A DNA stretch of 21,924 nt from Desulfobacterales bacterium (lineage in GTDB: Bacteria; Desulfobacterota; Desulfobacteria; Desulfobacterales; UBA11574): contig JAAXQD010000065.1 in assembly GCA_012974475.1 (NCBI GenBank), positions 1 to 21,924 on the forward strand, read 5' to 3'. Position 1 is the stretch's first letter. Every line of letters begins with the position of its first letter. The position numbers and the translations under genes were made by a program. The notes below the pieces were generated by a model. That model saw nothing but the letters and a program-made list of their open reading frames with translations, had not been told where the DNA came from and did not search any database. Positions 6,160 to 14,113 of the stretch are shown here, one piece after another.

Positions 6160-8019
6160 TCAATGTTTTATCGGACGTACATTTAGGGTTGTAATATGCG
6201 GTAATTCTGAAAAATATTTTTCATTATACAGAGCGATCTTGGTTGTAGAACCGACGGCGCCGTCAATATGCAAACCATATTTTCTCTGGATTTTTTTTAC
6301 CGCCTGCTGGGTTTTATCGTCATAGGATGGACTTATTTCAACGTCTTTAAAGCCGATATCCCGCAAAAGCATCTTGAGGGTTATTATGGATTCATTGGGA
6401 GAATCTAACGGAATGGTGCCCTTCAGGGAAAGAAAATTCTTCCAAGGAATGTATGCTACGCGTGACCAATGGGCTTCTAATTCAGTCGGCGTCAGATCCA
6501 ATGAAATATCTTCTTTTCCGCCTCTGAGTGTAATTTTTCCGTATTCAACTTTACTTAACGTAAGGTATACGGGGGAAACCTTATTCGAGGGATAAAATGT
6601 TAACACAACCGGAAGATTTAATTTTTTTACCGCATTTAAATTGCCGACAATACGGCGAATCGAAAGGCCGTTTTTCTCGGCAGCAATACGAAAAAAGTCA
6701 TGGTCATCATCGATCACATCGAGGTTCGGTTTAATTTCAGGTTCGGTATTCCATAAACCCAATGCCACCTTAATGGCCATATCTCTTGATGAGAACCGGT
6801 CCATTTTACCCAGAAAATTTCCCAAATTTCCAACAGGTTTCACAACAGATTTCACAGCGGGTTTCACAACGGGTTTCACAACAGATTTCGCAGCGGGTTT
6901 CACACCAGGTTTCACAACAGATTCCGCAGCGGGTTTCACGCCAGGTTTCACAATAGATTCAGGATCAGATTTCGAGGCCTTTACTGGCGGCGCCCGGGTG
7001 ATTTCCGAATCGGTGGCAGGGTCGTCCGAAACGGATGTTTTTATACCATCGGAACGAGGGACGTCGAGTTTTTCTATTTCAGGTGAATTATTAATGGTAT
7101 TCACGTCAAAGAATCGAGGGGAATAAATGATAGATATCATCAAGGTTAGGCAAAATATGGAAACGAAGAGAATAAATTTTCTTCGTTTTCTAGGGTTGTT
7201 TTTTTCAATCTCACCCCTGGCGGTCAGCTCTCGGATGGAAGTTTTGATGGTCTTACCTTTGATCGTCTGCTGATCAAGACCGAATGCCGTTAAAAGCGCC
7301 CGGTCACAGACGATATTGATTAATCGGGGAACTCCCCGTGAATATTTATAAATAGACCGATAGGCGGCGCGTGAGAATTTGACCCCTGGTTTTTGGGATG
7401 CGATATTGATACGATGCTCGATGTACTCAATAACTTCTTTGTTGTTCAAAGGGATGATCCGGCAGCTTAATGATATCCGCTGACCCAGCTGTCTGAGTTC
7501 GAAGGAATTGAGTGTTTTTTTCAGTTCGGGTTGTCCGACGAGAATAATATGCAAAAGCTTATGTCTGGCCGTTTCCAGATTGGAGAGCAATCGCAGCTGT
7601 TCCAACACCTCTTTTGTCAGATTCTGAGCCTCGTCGATAAGGAGAATCGTATTTTTCCCTTGGGTTTTTTGCATGATGAGAAAGGAATTCAAGGTGTCGA
7701 TGAGGTCTTTGGTGTTATCGGCATCAGAGTTGATGCCGAATTCATCGTTGATGGTTTTGAGAAGCTGTAATGAATTCAGATTTGGGTTAAAAATAAAGGC
7801 GGCTTTTGTGTCGCTGTCCAGATTTTCGAGAAATGCCCGGCAGAGCGTTGTCTTGCCGGTCCCAACCTCGCCGGTGATTTCCATGAAGCCATCACCCTGA
7901 ATGACTGCATAGGTCAGATGGGCGAGCACTTCTTCGTGGCTTTTACTCAGATAGAGATAGGCAGGATTCGGAACAAGTTTGAATGGTCTTTCCTTTAAAC
8001 CAAAGAAGTTTTCGTACAT
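6160..8019 (-). CDS. gspA: Type II secretion ATPase GspA (ExeA-like) with peptidoglycan-binding domain
   Basis: A 619-residue membrane protein. N-terminal cytoplasmic AAA ATPase: the MYENFFGLKERPF start, Walker A GEVGTGKTT (50-58), Walker B ILLIDE (125-130) and the sensor-like LVGQPEL (160-166). One membrane segment lies at about 281-300. The periplasmic part has a lysine/proline-rich repeat region (about 355-397), a domain resembling the C39-peptidase-like fold common in GspA (about 405-530), and a peptidoglycan-binding type 1 domain near 545-600 (LLRDIGFKDVEIS, QQAVKKIQRKYGL, DGAVGSTT). In relatives GspA with GspB helps assemble the outer-membrane secretin through the cell wall. The ATG at 8019 has GAGGGG about 9 bases upstream, and a promoter candidate lies at 8077-8104. 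Confidence 0.93.
   Translation of the reverse strand: MYENFFGLKERPFKLVPNPAYLYLSKSHEEVLAHLTYAVIQGDGFMEITGEVGTGKTTLCRAFLENLDSDTKAAFIFNPNLNSLQLLKTINDEFGINSDADNTKDLIDTLNSFLIMQKTQGKNTILLIDEAQNLTKEVLEQLRLLSNLETARHKLLHIILVGQPELKKTLNSFELRQLGQRISLSCRIIPLNNKEVIEYIEHRINIASQKPGVKFSRAAYRSIYKYSRGVPRLINIVCDRALLTAFGLDQQTIKGKTIKTSIRELTARGEIEKNNPRKRRKFILFVSIFCLTLMISIIYSPRFFDVNTINNSPEIEKLDVPRSDGIKTSVSDDPATDSEITRAPPVKASKSDPESIVKPGVKPAAESVVKPGVKPAAKSVVKPVVKPAVKSVVKPVGNLGNFLGKMDRFSSRDMAIKVALGLWNTEPEIKPNLDVIDDDHDFFRIAAEKNGLSIRRIVGNLNAVKKLNLPVVLTFYPSNKVSPVYLTLSKVEYGKITLRGGKEDISLDLTPTELEAHWSRVAYIPWKNFLSLKGTIPLDSPNESIITLKMLLRDIGFKDVEISPSYDDKTQQAVKKIQRKYGLHIDGAVGSTTKIALYNEKYFSELPHITTLNVRPIKH
6839..6960 (-). repeat. In-frame 36-bp tandem repeat inside gspA
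   Basis: Three 36-bp units (6839-6874, 6875-6910, 6911-6946) plus a 14-base partial copy, differing at a few bases each. On the minus strand they encode the 12-residue unit VVKPGVKPAAKS and variants, a stiff, positively charged spacer between the membrane segment and the periplasmic domains. The unit length of 12 codons keeps the frame, so copy number can vary without breaking the protein. Confidence 0.85.
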
Positions 8020-8076
8020 CTAGGCCGGCCCCCTCGGGATCCTCATCATTGCATGTTTGGTTATGATAATTGCAAC

Positions 8077-8104
8077 ATTATCAAAAAGTTGAACAAGATG
8101 TCAA
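8077..8104 (-). promoter_or_regulatory. Sigma-70-type promoter for gspA-gspB
   Basis: On the minus strand TTGACA (8104-8099) is followed after 16 bases by GATAAT (8082-8077), giving a leader of about 50 bases to the gspA ATG. A perfect 10-bp palindrome TCAAATTTGA (8101-8110) overlaps the -35 box, and TTGAAC-type repeats lie around it (8127-8132 and 8115-8120 in one orientation, 8089-8094 in the other), so an operator is possible. Confidence 0.65.
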
Positions 8105-8128
8105 ATTTGATATGGTTCAAAAAACAGT

Positions 8129-9019
8129 TCAACCCCTCTGATTATGGTTCATCTTGCGCAGTAAAAGTTTCCAGTCTTCATCCACCATGCTTTGGATCTG
8201 TTCAATATCTTTGTGGTTTAAGTGTTTAAAACGTCCCTGAATCTTTAAATAATCCATTACCGGCCGATCCCCTTTGTAGTTGAGTGTATAGTCGATACCA
8301 TCTTTAACTTCATACAGGGGAAATATATTCGATTGAACCGCAAGCCGGGCGATTTTGACGGACATTTCAGACGGAATCCGCCAACCGGTGGGACAGGAGG
8401 CAAAAACGTGAAGGAATCTTGTTCCGCCTTTCATCTGCCGGGCTTTGACAAATTTCTGGATCAGGTCTTCAGGGAACGCGATGTTGGCCGTGGCCGCATA
8501 AGGAATCCGGTGGGCTGCAAGGATTTCGACCATGTTTTTCTTGCGGTTTTTTTTCCAACCCTTGCCCGGCGTTGTTGTGGTGCGGGCGCCGAAAGGCGTG
8601 GCTGAACTGCGCTGAACACCGGTATTCATGTAGGCCTCATTGTCATAACATACATAAATAAAATCTTCGTTGCGCTCCACAGCGCCGCTAAGGGCCTGTA
8701 TTCCAATGTCGAAGGTCCCGCCGTCACCTGCCCAGGCGACGACGGTGGTCTCGGTATCTCCCTTCATATCCAGAGCCGCTTTCAAACCGCTGGCTGCTGC
8801 ACCGGCCGTTGCAAAGGCTGTCTGGAGAATCGGAACTTTCAAGGATGACTGTGGATAAGGGCCTGCAATGACGCCCCAACAACAGGCCGGGATCACCATG
8901 ATGGTTTTTTCACCCAGGGCTTTCAATGCAAATTTCATGGCGATGGCGGCGCCGCATCCAGGGCATCCCACATGCCCGGAATACATATACTCCGAATCCG
9001 GTATATTCAGTTGAGTCAT
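8129..9019 (-). CDS. porB: 2-oxoacid:ferredoxin oxidoreductase, beta subunit (PorB/VorB type)
   Basis: The thiamine-diphosphate subunit of a ferredoxin-dependent oxidoreductase that converts a 2-oxoacid and CoA to acyl-CoA, CO2 and reduced ferredoxin. Seen in 296 residues: the cysteine motif CPGCGAA (C19, C22) and PACC (C46-C47) for an iron-sulfur cluster, the thiamine-diphosphate motif GDGGTFDIG (98-106) with NEAYMNTG (127-134), and the substrate-side TPFGARTTTTPGK. The conserved FASCPTGWR supplies a further cysteine. Pyruvate is the likeliest substrate, but branched-chain oxoacids (Vor) cannot be excluded from sequence alone. A ribosome site (GAGGT) lies about 9 bases before the ATG. It is the last gene of the four-gene operon and is separated from the alpha gene by a palindromic element. 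Confidence 0.9.
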   Translation of the reverse strand: MTQLNIPDSEYMYSGHVGCPGCGAAIAMKFALKALGEKTIMVIPACCWGVIAGPYPQSSLKVPILQTAFATAGAAASGLKAALDMKGDTETTVVAWAGDGGTFDIGIQALSGAVERNEDFIYVCYDNEAYMNTGVQRSSATPFGARTTTTPGKGWKKNRKKNMVEILAAHRIPYAATANIAFPEDLIQKFVKARQMKGGTRFLHVFASCPTGWRIPSEMSVKIARLAVQSNIFPLYEVKDGIDYTLNYKGDRPVMDYLKIQGRFKHLNHKDIEQIQSMVDEDWKLLLRKMNHNQRG

Positions 9020-9055
9020 CGTTAAGCAACCTCAGGTTTTTATAGAAGATTGAAA

Positions 9056-9212
9056 ATTGATGGCGTCGTAAAAAGTCCGATTTAAACGGTTTCGTAAAAA
9101 GTTTAAATTCAAGGCGTGCAAATTTTGCAATCATGAGGCGTACTTATCGTACGTCGAATGATTGCGAAATGCAGCACAACGCAGAAGTTGGACTTTTTTC
9201 GAGACCGTCAAT
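9056..9212. repeat. 157-bp palindromic MITE-like element
   Basis: Terminal inverted repeats of 23 bp (9056-9078 and 9190-9212) match at 19 positions; both begin ATTGA/ATTGAC and end AAAAAGTCC. Inside lies a second stem: TTGCAATCAT and ATGATTGCGAA flanking a CGTAC-TTAT-CGTACG core (about 9124-9171). No coding capacity and no clear target duplication. It starts 3 bases after the alpha-subunit stop codon and ends 36 bases before the beta-subunit start, so it is read as part of the operon transcript. The AAAAAGTCC ends are of a kind common in intergenic repeats of this group of bacteria. Confidence 0.75.
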
Positions 9213-9214
9213 GT

Positions 9215-10369
9215 TTACTCATTAAGCCCCACCCATACGCTTTCATTTTCCGGAAACGCGCTATTCTTTGTTTTCCAGTAGATCTCTGCAAGAATTTCAG
9301 GGGTTACATCGCGGCCACCGAGTCCCGTAATATAGCCAAATACCGGCGGGTGTCCGTTCCTATTGCACAATGCGGCCCTGATTTCTTGGGCAAAGATGCC
9401 GCTGGCGCCGAATGAAAAATTTCTGTCAACCACGGCGACTTTTTGAACCGATCCGAGGTTTTCTCGGATCAAATCCGTTGGAAACGGCCGAAACATCTTC
9501 AGCTTGAGCATTCCGACCTTTTCTCCCTGTGAGCGAAGATCGGAAATGACCTTTCGACAGGTGCTTGCCGCAGTTCCCGTGACCACCATGATCACCTGGG
9601 CATCGTCGCAATGGACCCTTTCCACCGGACCGTATGATCGACCGAATATTGCTGCAAATTCCTGTTCGACCTTGCTGAAAATCTCCGGCACCTGTTCCAT
9701 GGCCTTCTGGATGTCGTGTCGCATCTCCATATAGACGGTGGGTGGGGCCATCTGACCCAAGGCAAACGGATCAGAGGTGTTCAACTCGATTCGGGGTGAA
9801 AACGGCGGCAGAAATCGGTCTACCAAATCTTGATCCGGCACATCCACCGGTTCAAAGGTGTGGGAAAGGAAGAACGCATCCAAGACCACCATCACCGGCA
9901 GATTGACCGCTTCCGCGAGCCGATAAGCCTGAAGCGTTGTGTCAAAAACATCCTGACCATCCTCGCAATAGAGCTGAATCCAGCCGGTATCCCGCTGGGC
10001 CAGACTGTCTGTCTGGTCCATCCATATGTTCCATCCCGGAGCCAAGGCCCGGTTGACTTCAGCCATGATAATGGGCAGACGGGCTGCTGAAGCCCAGTGC
10101 AGGAGTTCGTGCATCAGCGCCAGTCCCTGAGAAGAGGTGGCCGTGAAGGTCCGGGCCCCGCCACTTGAAGCACCGATTACGGCAGCCATGGCGGAATGCT
10201 CGCTTTCTACCAATAGAAAGCGGGCGGCCATGGTCCCGTCCGTGCAATATTCCGATAACGCCTCGACAATGTGGGTCTGGGGAGTAATGGGATATGCGGA
10301 CATCACCTGCACCTTTGCCAGCCTTACAGCTTCGGATACCGCATGGCTTCCCTCCAAAACCTTCTTCAT
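9215..10369 (-). CDS. porA: 2-oxoacid:ferredoxin oxidoreductase, alpha subunit (PorA/VorA type)
   Basis: Catalytic partner of the beta subunit; it supplies the pyrimidine-side thiamine contacts and substrate-binding domain. The 384 residues show the family start GSHAVSEAVRLAKVQVMSAYPITPQTHIVEAL (in parts: GSHAVSEA at 7-14, YPITPQT at 26-32), the VESEHSAMAAVIGAS motif, FTATSSQGLALMHE and then a C-terminal transketolase-like domain (VGMLKLKMFRPFP, FGASGIFAQEIRAA). The ATG overlaps the stop of the upstream fusion gene in an ATGA, and GGAGGAGGAAG precedes it, so translation is coupled. With the gamma and delta parts encoded just upstream, this is a standard four-part enzyme split over separate genes apart from the fused delta part. 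Confidence 0.92.
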   Translation of the reverse strand: MKKVLEGSHAVSEAVRLAKVQVMSAYPITPQTHIVEALSEYCTDGTMAARFLLVESEHSAMAAVIGASSGGARTFTATSSQGLALMHELLHWASAARLPIIMAEVNRALAPGWNIWMDQTDSLAQRDTGWIQLYCEDGQDVFDTTLQAYRLAEAVNLPVMVVLDAFFLSHTFEPVDVPDQDLVDRFLPPFSPRIELNTSDPFALGQMAPPTVYMEMRHDIQKAMEQVPEIFSKVEQEFAAIFGRSYGPVERVHCDDAQVIMVVTGTAASTCRKVISDLRSQGEKVGMLKLKMFRPFPTDLIRENLGSVQKVAVVDRNFSFGASGIFAQEIRAALCNRNGHPPVFGYITGLGGRDVTPEILAEIYWKTKNSAFPENESVWVGLNE

Positions 10370-12108
10370 ACTTCCTCCTCCAAGGCCATGGCATTACGCG
10401 GGCATTCCACGACGCAAATTCCGCATCCTTTGCAATAATCGAGATTAATCCTCCGTTGAGCGTCCTGGAGGTCCACGGCAATTTCCGGGCAGAATATTCG
10501 GCAATTGTCACACGCATTGCAGATGCCGCAATTGAAACAGCGCCGGGTTTCTTCCATGACCTGACGGATGGTGAACGTTGTTTCGATTTCATCGAAAGGG
10601 TTCACCTGTTTGTCCAAAGCATGCGATTCAGCTTTGATCCGAGGGGCCGGCGAAAAATAATCGACGTTAATATTTTCATACGATACCATATCAGGATTTC
10701 TGTTAGATCGCTTTCCGTCCAGATAACGTTCCATGGAGAGGGCAGGACCGTTGCCGACGAGACAGGAATTGAGACGGTCTGCAATGGCATTCATCCCTTT
10801 TTTAAAGAAGGTATCCAGCACTATGGCCGACTGTTTCCCTGAGGCAATGGCATCTGCAACGCTCTTTGTCGGATTGGTCAGGTCTCCGCCGAATAGAAAC
10901 GGCGGGTTATTTGCCATAAACGCACAGTGGCTGAGGTACACGGTTTCGGCATTTTCTTTCGAAGGAAGCTGCCATGGCTCCGAGGGTTCTGCACCGATGG
11001 CGGTGAAAATCCTCTGGACCCGAAGCTCTTGGGTCGTTTCACCGTCCGGAACCACACGCGCTCTACCGGTGTCTGTTTCCATCCCGCTGGGTTTCATCGG
11101 TTGCAGGGTTAAAATATATTCGCCGCCGTCTTGTGCAATACTTGACGGGGAGAACAGTTCCATGACTTTAACACCTTCTTTTACGGCCGTTTCAACCTCG
11201 TATTGAAATGCCGGCATATCCTGTTTTCGTCGACGGTATGCCAGTATCGCCTTCACTCCGAGGCGGACAAGGGAGCGCGCAACATCGATGGCCGTATTGC
11301 CGCCCCCGATAACCGCTGCGGTACCATTATTTAAAGATTCGGTTTTTTCCGTGCGCATTCTGTTGAGAAAATCGAGGCCGTCCAAGGCCATATTTTCCCC
11401 GGGAATGTTCATTTTCAAGGATCGGCCGTGACCGCATCCGATGAAAAAGGCGTGGTATCGGTCTTTGGCTTCTTCAAGAAAGTTTTGGGTTGCCCGCGTG
11501 TTGCAGATTATCTTCACTCCGAGATTTTTTATCCGCTGGACTTCAGCATTTACGACAGCATCCGGCAAACGATATCTCGGGATTCCCCACCTTAGAATTC
11601 CGCCGGGTTCGGCCCCGGCCTCGAATACATCGCATGAATACCCCAGGCGTGTTGAAAAATAGGCGGCGGCCAGGCCGGATGGACCGGCACCGACAATGCA
11701 TATTTTTTTCCCGTTATCGGGAAGCCTTTCCAGGGAAAATGTTAAGTTGTCCCTGACAGCGGCATCGCCGATGAATCGCTCTATACCGTGTATGGCAATA
11801 GGTTCATCAAGACCGGAACGGTTACAGGCCGTTTCACACGTGTGAAAACATACCCGGCCGCAGATGGCAGGGAAGGGGTTTTCAAGAAGAATGGTCTCCA
11901 GTGCTTCCCTGTATCGTCCCTGGCTCGACAGCATTTCGATCCGGGCAATGTCCTCGCCGGCAGGACAGGCCGCGCTGCACGGTGCCGTCTTCTCATCGTA
12001 TATTGGACGTACAAAACGCCATGATCCCGTCTTGTTTAATTCGGTGGACATGTTCGATCGTGATATGAATAAGGGTATTTTTTCTGCGAAATTTTGTTCG
12101 GTTGTCAT
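10366..12108 (-). CDS. GltD-like FAD/NAD(P) oxidoreductase fused to a delta-type 2x[4Fe-4S] ferredoxin domain
   Basis: About 580 residues in one chain. Order: an N-terminal GltD-type iron-sulfur domain (CSAACPAGEDI, then CGRVCFHTCETAC), an FAD-binding motif GAGPSGLAAAY, a GltD signature GGILRWGIPRYRLP, an NAD(P)-binding motif GGGNTAIDVARS with following RRR residues typical of NADPH contact, and a C-terminal region of about 59 residues with ten cysteines (CFNCGICNACDNCRIFC; CKGCGICVVEC) binding two clusters, the place of PorD. It sits between gamma and alpha genes, overlapping each by 4 bases or so, so it is a subunit rather than a stray glutamate synthase. I infer that it joins oxoacid oxidation or ferredoxin to NAD(P)H. 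The start at 12108 gives an ATGA overlap with the gamma gene; an ATG at 12120 is also possible. Confidence 0.88.
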   Translation of the reverse strand: MTTEQNFAEKIPLFISRSNMSTELNKTGSWRFVRPIYDEKTAPCSAACPAGEDIARIEMLSSQGRYREALETILLENPFPAICGRVCFHTCETACNRSGLDEPIAIHGIERFIGDAAVRDNLTFSLERLPDNGKKICIVGAGPSGLAAAYFSTRLGYSCDVFEAGAEPGGILRWGIPRYRLPDAVVNAEVQRIKNLGVKIICNTRATQNFLEEAKDRYHAFFIGCGHGRSLKMNIPGENMALDGLDFLNRMRTEKTESLNNGTAAVIGGGNTAIDVARSLVRLGVKAILAYRRRKQDMPAFQYEVETAVKEGVKVMELFSPSSIAQDGGEYILTLQPMKPSGMETDTGRARVVPDGETTQELRVQRIFTAIGAEPSEPWQLPSKENAETVYLSHCAFMANNPPFLFGGDLTNPTKSVADAIASGKQSAIVLDTFFKKGMNAIADRLNSCLVGNGPALSMERYLDGKRSNRNPDMVSYENINVDYFSPAPRIKAESHALDKQVNPFDEIETTFTIRQVMEETRRCFNCGICNACDNCRIFCPEIAVDLQDAQRRINLDYCKGCGICVVECPRNAMALEEEV

Positions 12109-12686
12109 GGATTCCCACATTTGTTTTCCAACATTCCAAAAAGAGTCACAGCGTCATAGGCCTGGCGGGCTGCCGACACATTCTGGTCTGTTTTAACATG
12201 AATTTCATTTTCAATGGCCCCTGTAATCATATCCAGGTGCGGCATCTCCATAACCCTTGCGAAAGCGCCGATCATGGCCGTGTTGATAATCGGCTGGGTG
12301 CGGCTTCCGAGACCGTTGTTGACGGCGATTTGATTGGCGTCAACAAAAGCAAACCGAAAGCCTGAGAAAGTTTCCATAGTGTCGGGGATATCTTTTAAAT
12401 TGATCAGAATCGAGCCGCCCTTTTTGAGCCCTGCTGTGACATCGACCCTGTCCAGCAGTTTGGCATCTTGAACGACAACATGGTCGGGTGTGTAAATGTT
12501 GCTCCGAACCAGAATTTTTTCTTTATCCAGTCTGAGATAGGCTTCGACCGGCGCACCGCGTCTTTCCACACCAAAAAGGGGAAAGGTTTGTACATAATAA
12601 CCGGCGTTAAAAAAAGCCTTTGCCAGCAGGATCGATGCGACCACGGTTCCCTGTCCCCCACGACCATGGAAACGAATTTCATACAT
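12105..12686 (-). CDS. porG: 2-oxoacid:ferredoxin oxidoreductase, gamma subunit
   Basis: The gamma subunit in this enzyme family, about 193 residues. Seen: the glycine-rich family start RFHGRGGQGTVVASILLAKAF, then FPLFGVERRGAPVEAYLR, LVRSNIYTPDHVVVQDAKLL, and a conserved C-terminal half with NTAMIGAFARV. The frame opens further upstream with a TTG at 12695, but the ATG at 12686 begins the conserved YEIRFHGRGGQG and is preferred; neither has a good ribosome site. It is the first gene of the operon, with a candidate promoter at 12770-12798, and its last four bases overlap the start of the GltD-ferredoxin fusion gene. The substrate class is not shown by this subunit. Confidence 0.9.
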   Translation of the reverse strand: MYEIRFHGRGGQGTVVASILLAKAFFNAGYYVQTFPLFGVERRGAPVEAYLRLDKEKILVRSNIYTPDHVVVQDAKLLDRVDVTAGLKKGGSILINLKDIPDTMETFSGFRFAFVDANQIAVNNGLGSRTQPIINTAMIGAFARVMEMPHLDMITGAIENEIHVKTDQNVSAARQAYDAVTLFGMLENKCGNP

Positions 12687-12747
12687 AATTGTCAAGCCCG
12701 CTTTGTTATGGATGAATTTGTTTAAAATCTCAAAGTAATTTTATGAC

Positions 12748-12776
12748 TTGAAAAGCTTTAAAAATGGGAATAATAT
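12748..12776 (+). promoter_or_regulatory. Candidate promoter of the gspF-led operon
   Basis: TTGAAA (12748-12753), a 17-base spacer and TAATAT (12771-12776), about 72 bases before the gspF ATG. Its -10 shares bases with the -10 of the opposite-facing candidate, so polymerase could not use both at once. Confidence 0.4.
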
Positions 12777-12798
12777 CATTTTGTTTTCTGAAAAGCAA
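12770..12798 (-). promoter_or_regulatory. Candidate promoter of the oxidoreductase operon
   Basis: On the minus strand TTGCTT (12798-12793) and TATTAT (12775-12770) are 17 bases apart, about 84 bases upstream of the gamma start. The -10 matches consensus at 5 of 6 positions and the -35 at only 3 of 6. It overlaps the forward gspF promoter candidate. Confidence 0.4.
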
Positions 12799-12848
12799 AC
12801 GATGACTTTCATTGTCGTGGGCACAATTCGGGTTAGGGGTTATTGGCA

Positions 12849-14075
12849 ATGCCGGTATATGAATATACAGCCTTGGATATAAAAGGCAAGACCATCTCGG
12901 GAATCATCGATGCCGATAGTTCCCGTTCCGCCCTCCAGAAACTGCGGGCATCCAAAACCTACCCGGTATCTATTGAAGAAGTGCATGATACGGCCGCCAT
13001 AAAGGCTCCCAAGACTTTTTCGGTTCTACGTCCATTTACCCGGGTCAAACCGCAAGAAGTTTCAATGATGACGAGACAGCTGGCAACCTTGCTGGGGGCC
13101 GGCCTTCCGCTGGTACCGGCCATCGCCGCTTTGACATCGCAAACCAGATCTCAATCGTTTAAAAAGATGCTGGCAAAAATCAAGGATTCCATCGTGGAGG
13201 GAAACAGCTTTGCTCGATCCCTGTCATTGTTTCCGGGGACTTTTTCGGCGCTGTATATCAACATGGTGACGGCGGGTGAAACTTCGGGGGCGCTTGAAAT
13301 TGTTTTGGAACGGCTTGCGGATATTACCGAAAAACAGCAGGCCTTAAAAAACCGCATCCGGTCTGCCATGGCCTATCCTATTTTGATGTCTCTTATCGGA
13401 GTTCTGGTTCTATTTCTTCTTCTGACATTTATTGTTCCCAATATCACCTCCATTTTTACAGATATGAATCAAACGCTTCCGGCTCCGACGCTTTTTTTAA
13501 TCAGAATAAGTGATATTTTCAAAATATACTGGTGGATCATCTTGATCGGGATCGCCGCCGCCGTATTAATTTTACGGCGCATTAATAAAACCGTCAAAGG
13601 CGGATATGTTTTCGATAAAATAAAACTTCAATTGCCCCGACTCGGACTCTTGACCAAAAAACTGGCTGTTGCGCGTTTTTCACGGACCCTCGGATCCCTT
13701 CTTGAAAATGGTGTTTCCATGCTGCCCGCCCTTGGGATTGTAAAGAATATCGTCGGCAACGCGCTGATCGCTGATGCCATCGAAGATGCCTCAAAAGAAG
13801 TCAGTAAAGGGAAGGGTCTGGGGTCTGCTTTGGCGGAAAGCAAAATATTTCCGGATCTTTCCATTCAGATGATTCAGGTTGGAGAGCAAAGCGGCAAACT
13901 GGAGGAAATGTTGAATAAAGTTGCAGATGTATTTGAAAGTGAAGTGGAAGGGAGCATAATGACCATGACATCACTTCTGGAACCTGTTATGATTCTAATG
14001 ATGGCCGTTATTGTGGGTTTCATCGTTCTTTCCATATGCCTGCCGATATTTGAAATGAGCCAGCTTGTCCGATGA
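12849..14075 (+). CDS. gspF: Type II secretion inner-membrane platform protein GspF
   Basis: Polytopic platform protein that links the secretion ATPase GspE to the pseudopilus. 408 residues with the usual MPVYEYTALD start, two duplicated T2SSF domains (about 68-190 and 270-395) marked by the repeated AGETSG and VGEQSGKLEEML, and three membrane segments near 177-197, 226-242 and 376-400. The ATG at 12849 is preferred because GspF proteins begin MPVxEY; a TTG two codons upstream (12843) is also open and sits nearer the AGGGG at 12834-12838. The gene heads the forward operon, and its TGA overlaps an ATG of the gspG frame. The related type IV pilus protein PilC is the alternative, ruled out by the gsp neighbours. 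Confidence 0.95.
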   Translation: MPVYEYTALDIKGKTISGIIDADSSRSALQKLRASKTYPVSIEEVHDTAAIKAPKTFSVLRPFTRVKPQEVSMMTRQLATLLGAGLPLVPAIAALTSQTRSQSFKKMLAKIKDSIVEGNSFARSLSLFPGTFSALYINMVTAGETSGALEIVLERLADITEKQQALKNRIRSAMAYPILMSLIGVLVLFLLLTFIVPNITSIFTDMNQTLPAPTLFLIRISDIFKIYWWIILIGIAAAVLILRRINKTVKGGYVFDKIKLQLPRLGLLTKKLAVARFSRTLGSLLENGVSMLPALGIVKNIVGNALIADAIEDASKEVSKGKGLGSALAESKIFPDLSIQMIQVGEQSGKLEEMLNKVADVFESEVEGSIMTMTSLLEPVMILMMAVIVGFIVLSICLPIFEMSQLVR

Positions 14076-14113
14076 ACTCTATAAAAAATGTAACATTGAT
14101 GGATGGAGAAAGA

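Noticed and set aside
6839..6960. Possible CRISPR-like array (36-bp period)
   Set aside because: The units are adjacent with no spacers, are not palindromic and encode a continuous protein segment of GspA; no cas genes are present.
6641..7126. 161-codon plus-strand open frame with FTTGFTTDF-type repeats
   Set aside because: It lies wholly opposite gspA; its repeat pattern is the complement of the VKP-coding repeat, and gspA has clear ATPase and peptidoglycan-binding motifs.
10366..12108. Glutamate synthase small subunit (GltD)
   Set aside because: No glutamate synthase large subunit is nearby; the gene has a fused C-terminal two-cluster ferredoxin domain and overlaps oxidoreductase genes on both sides.
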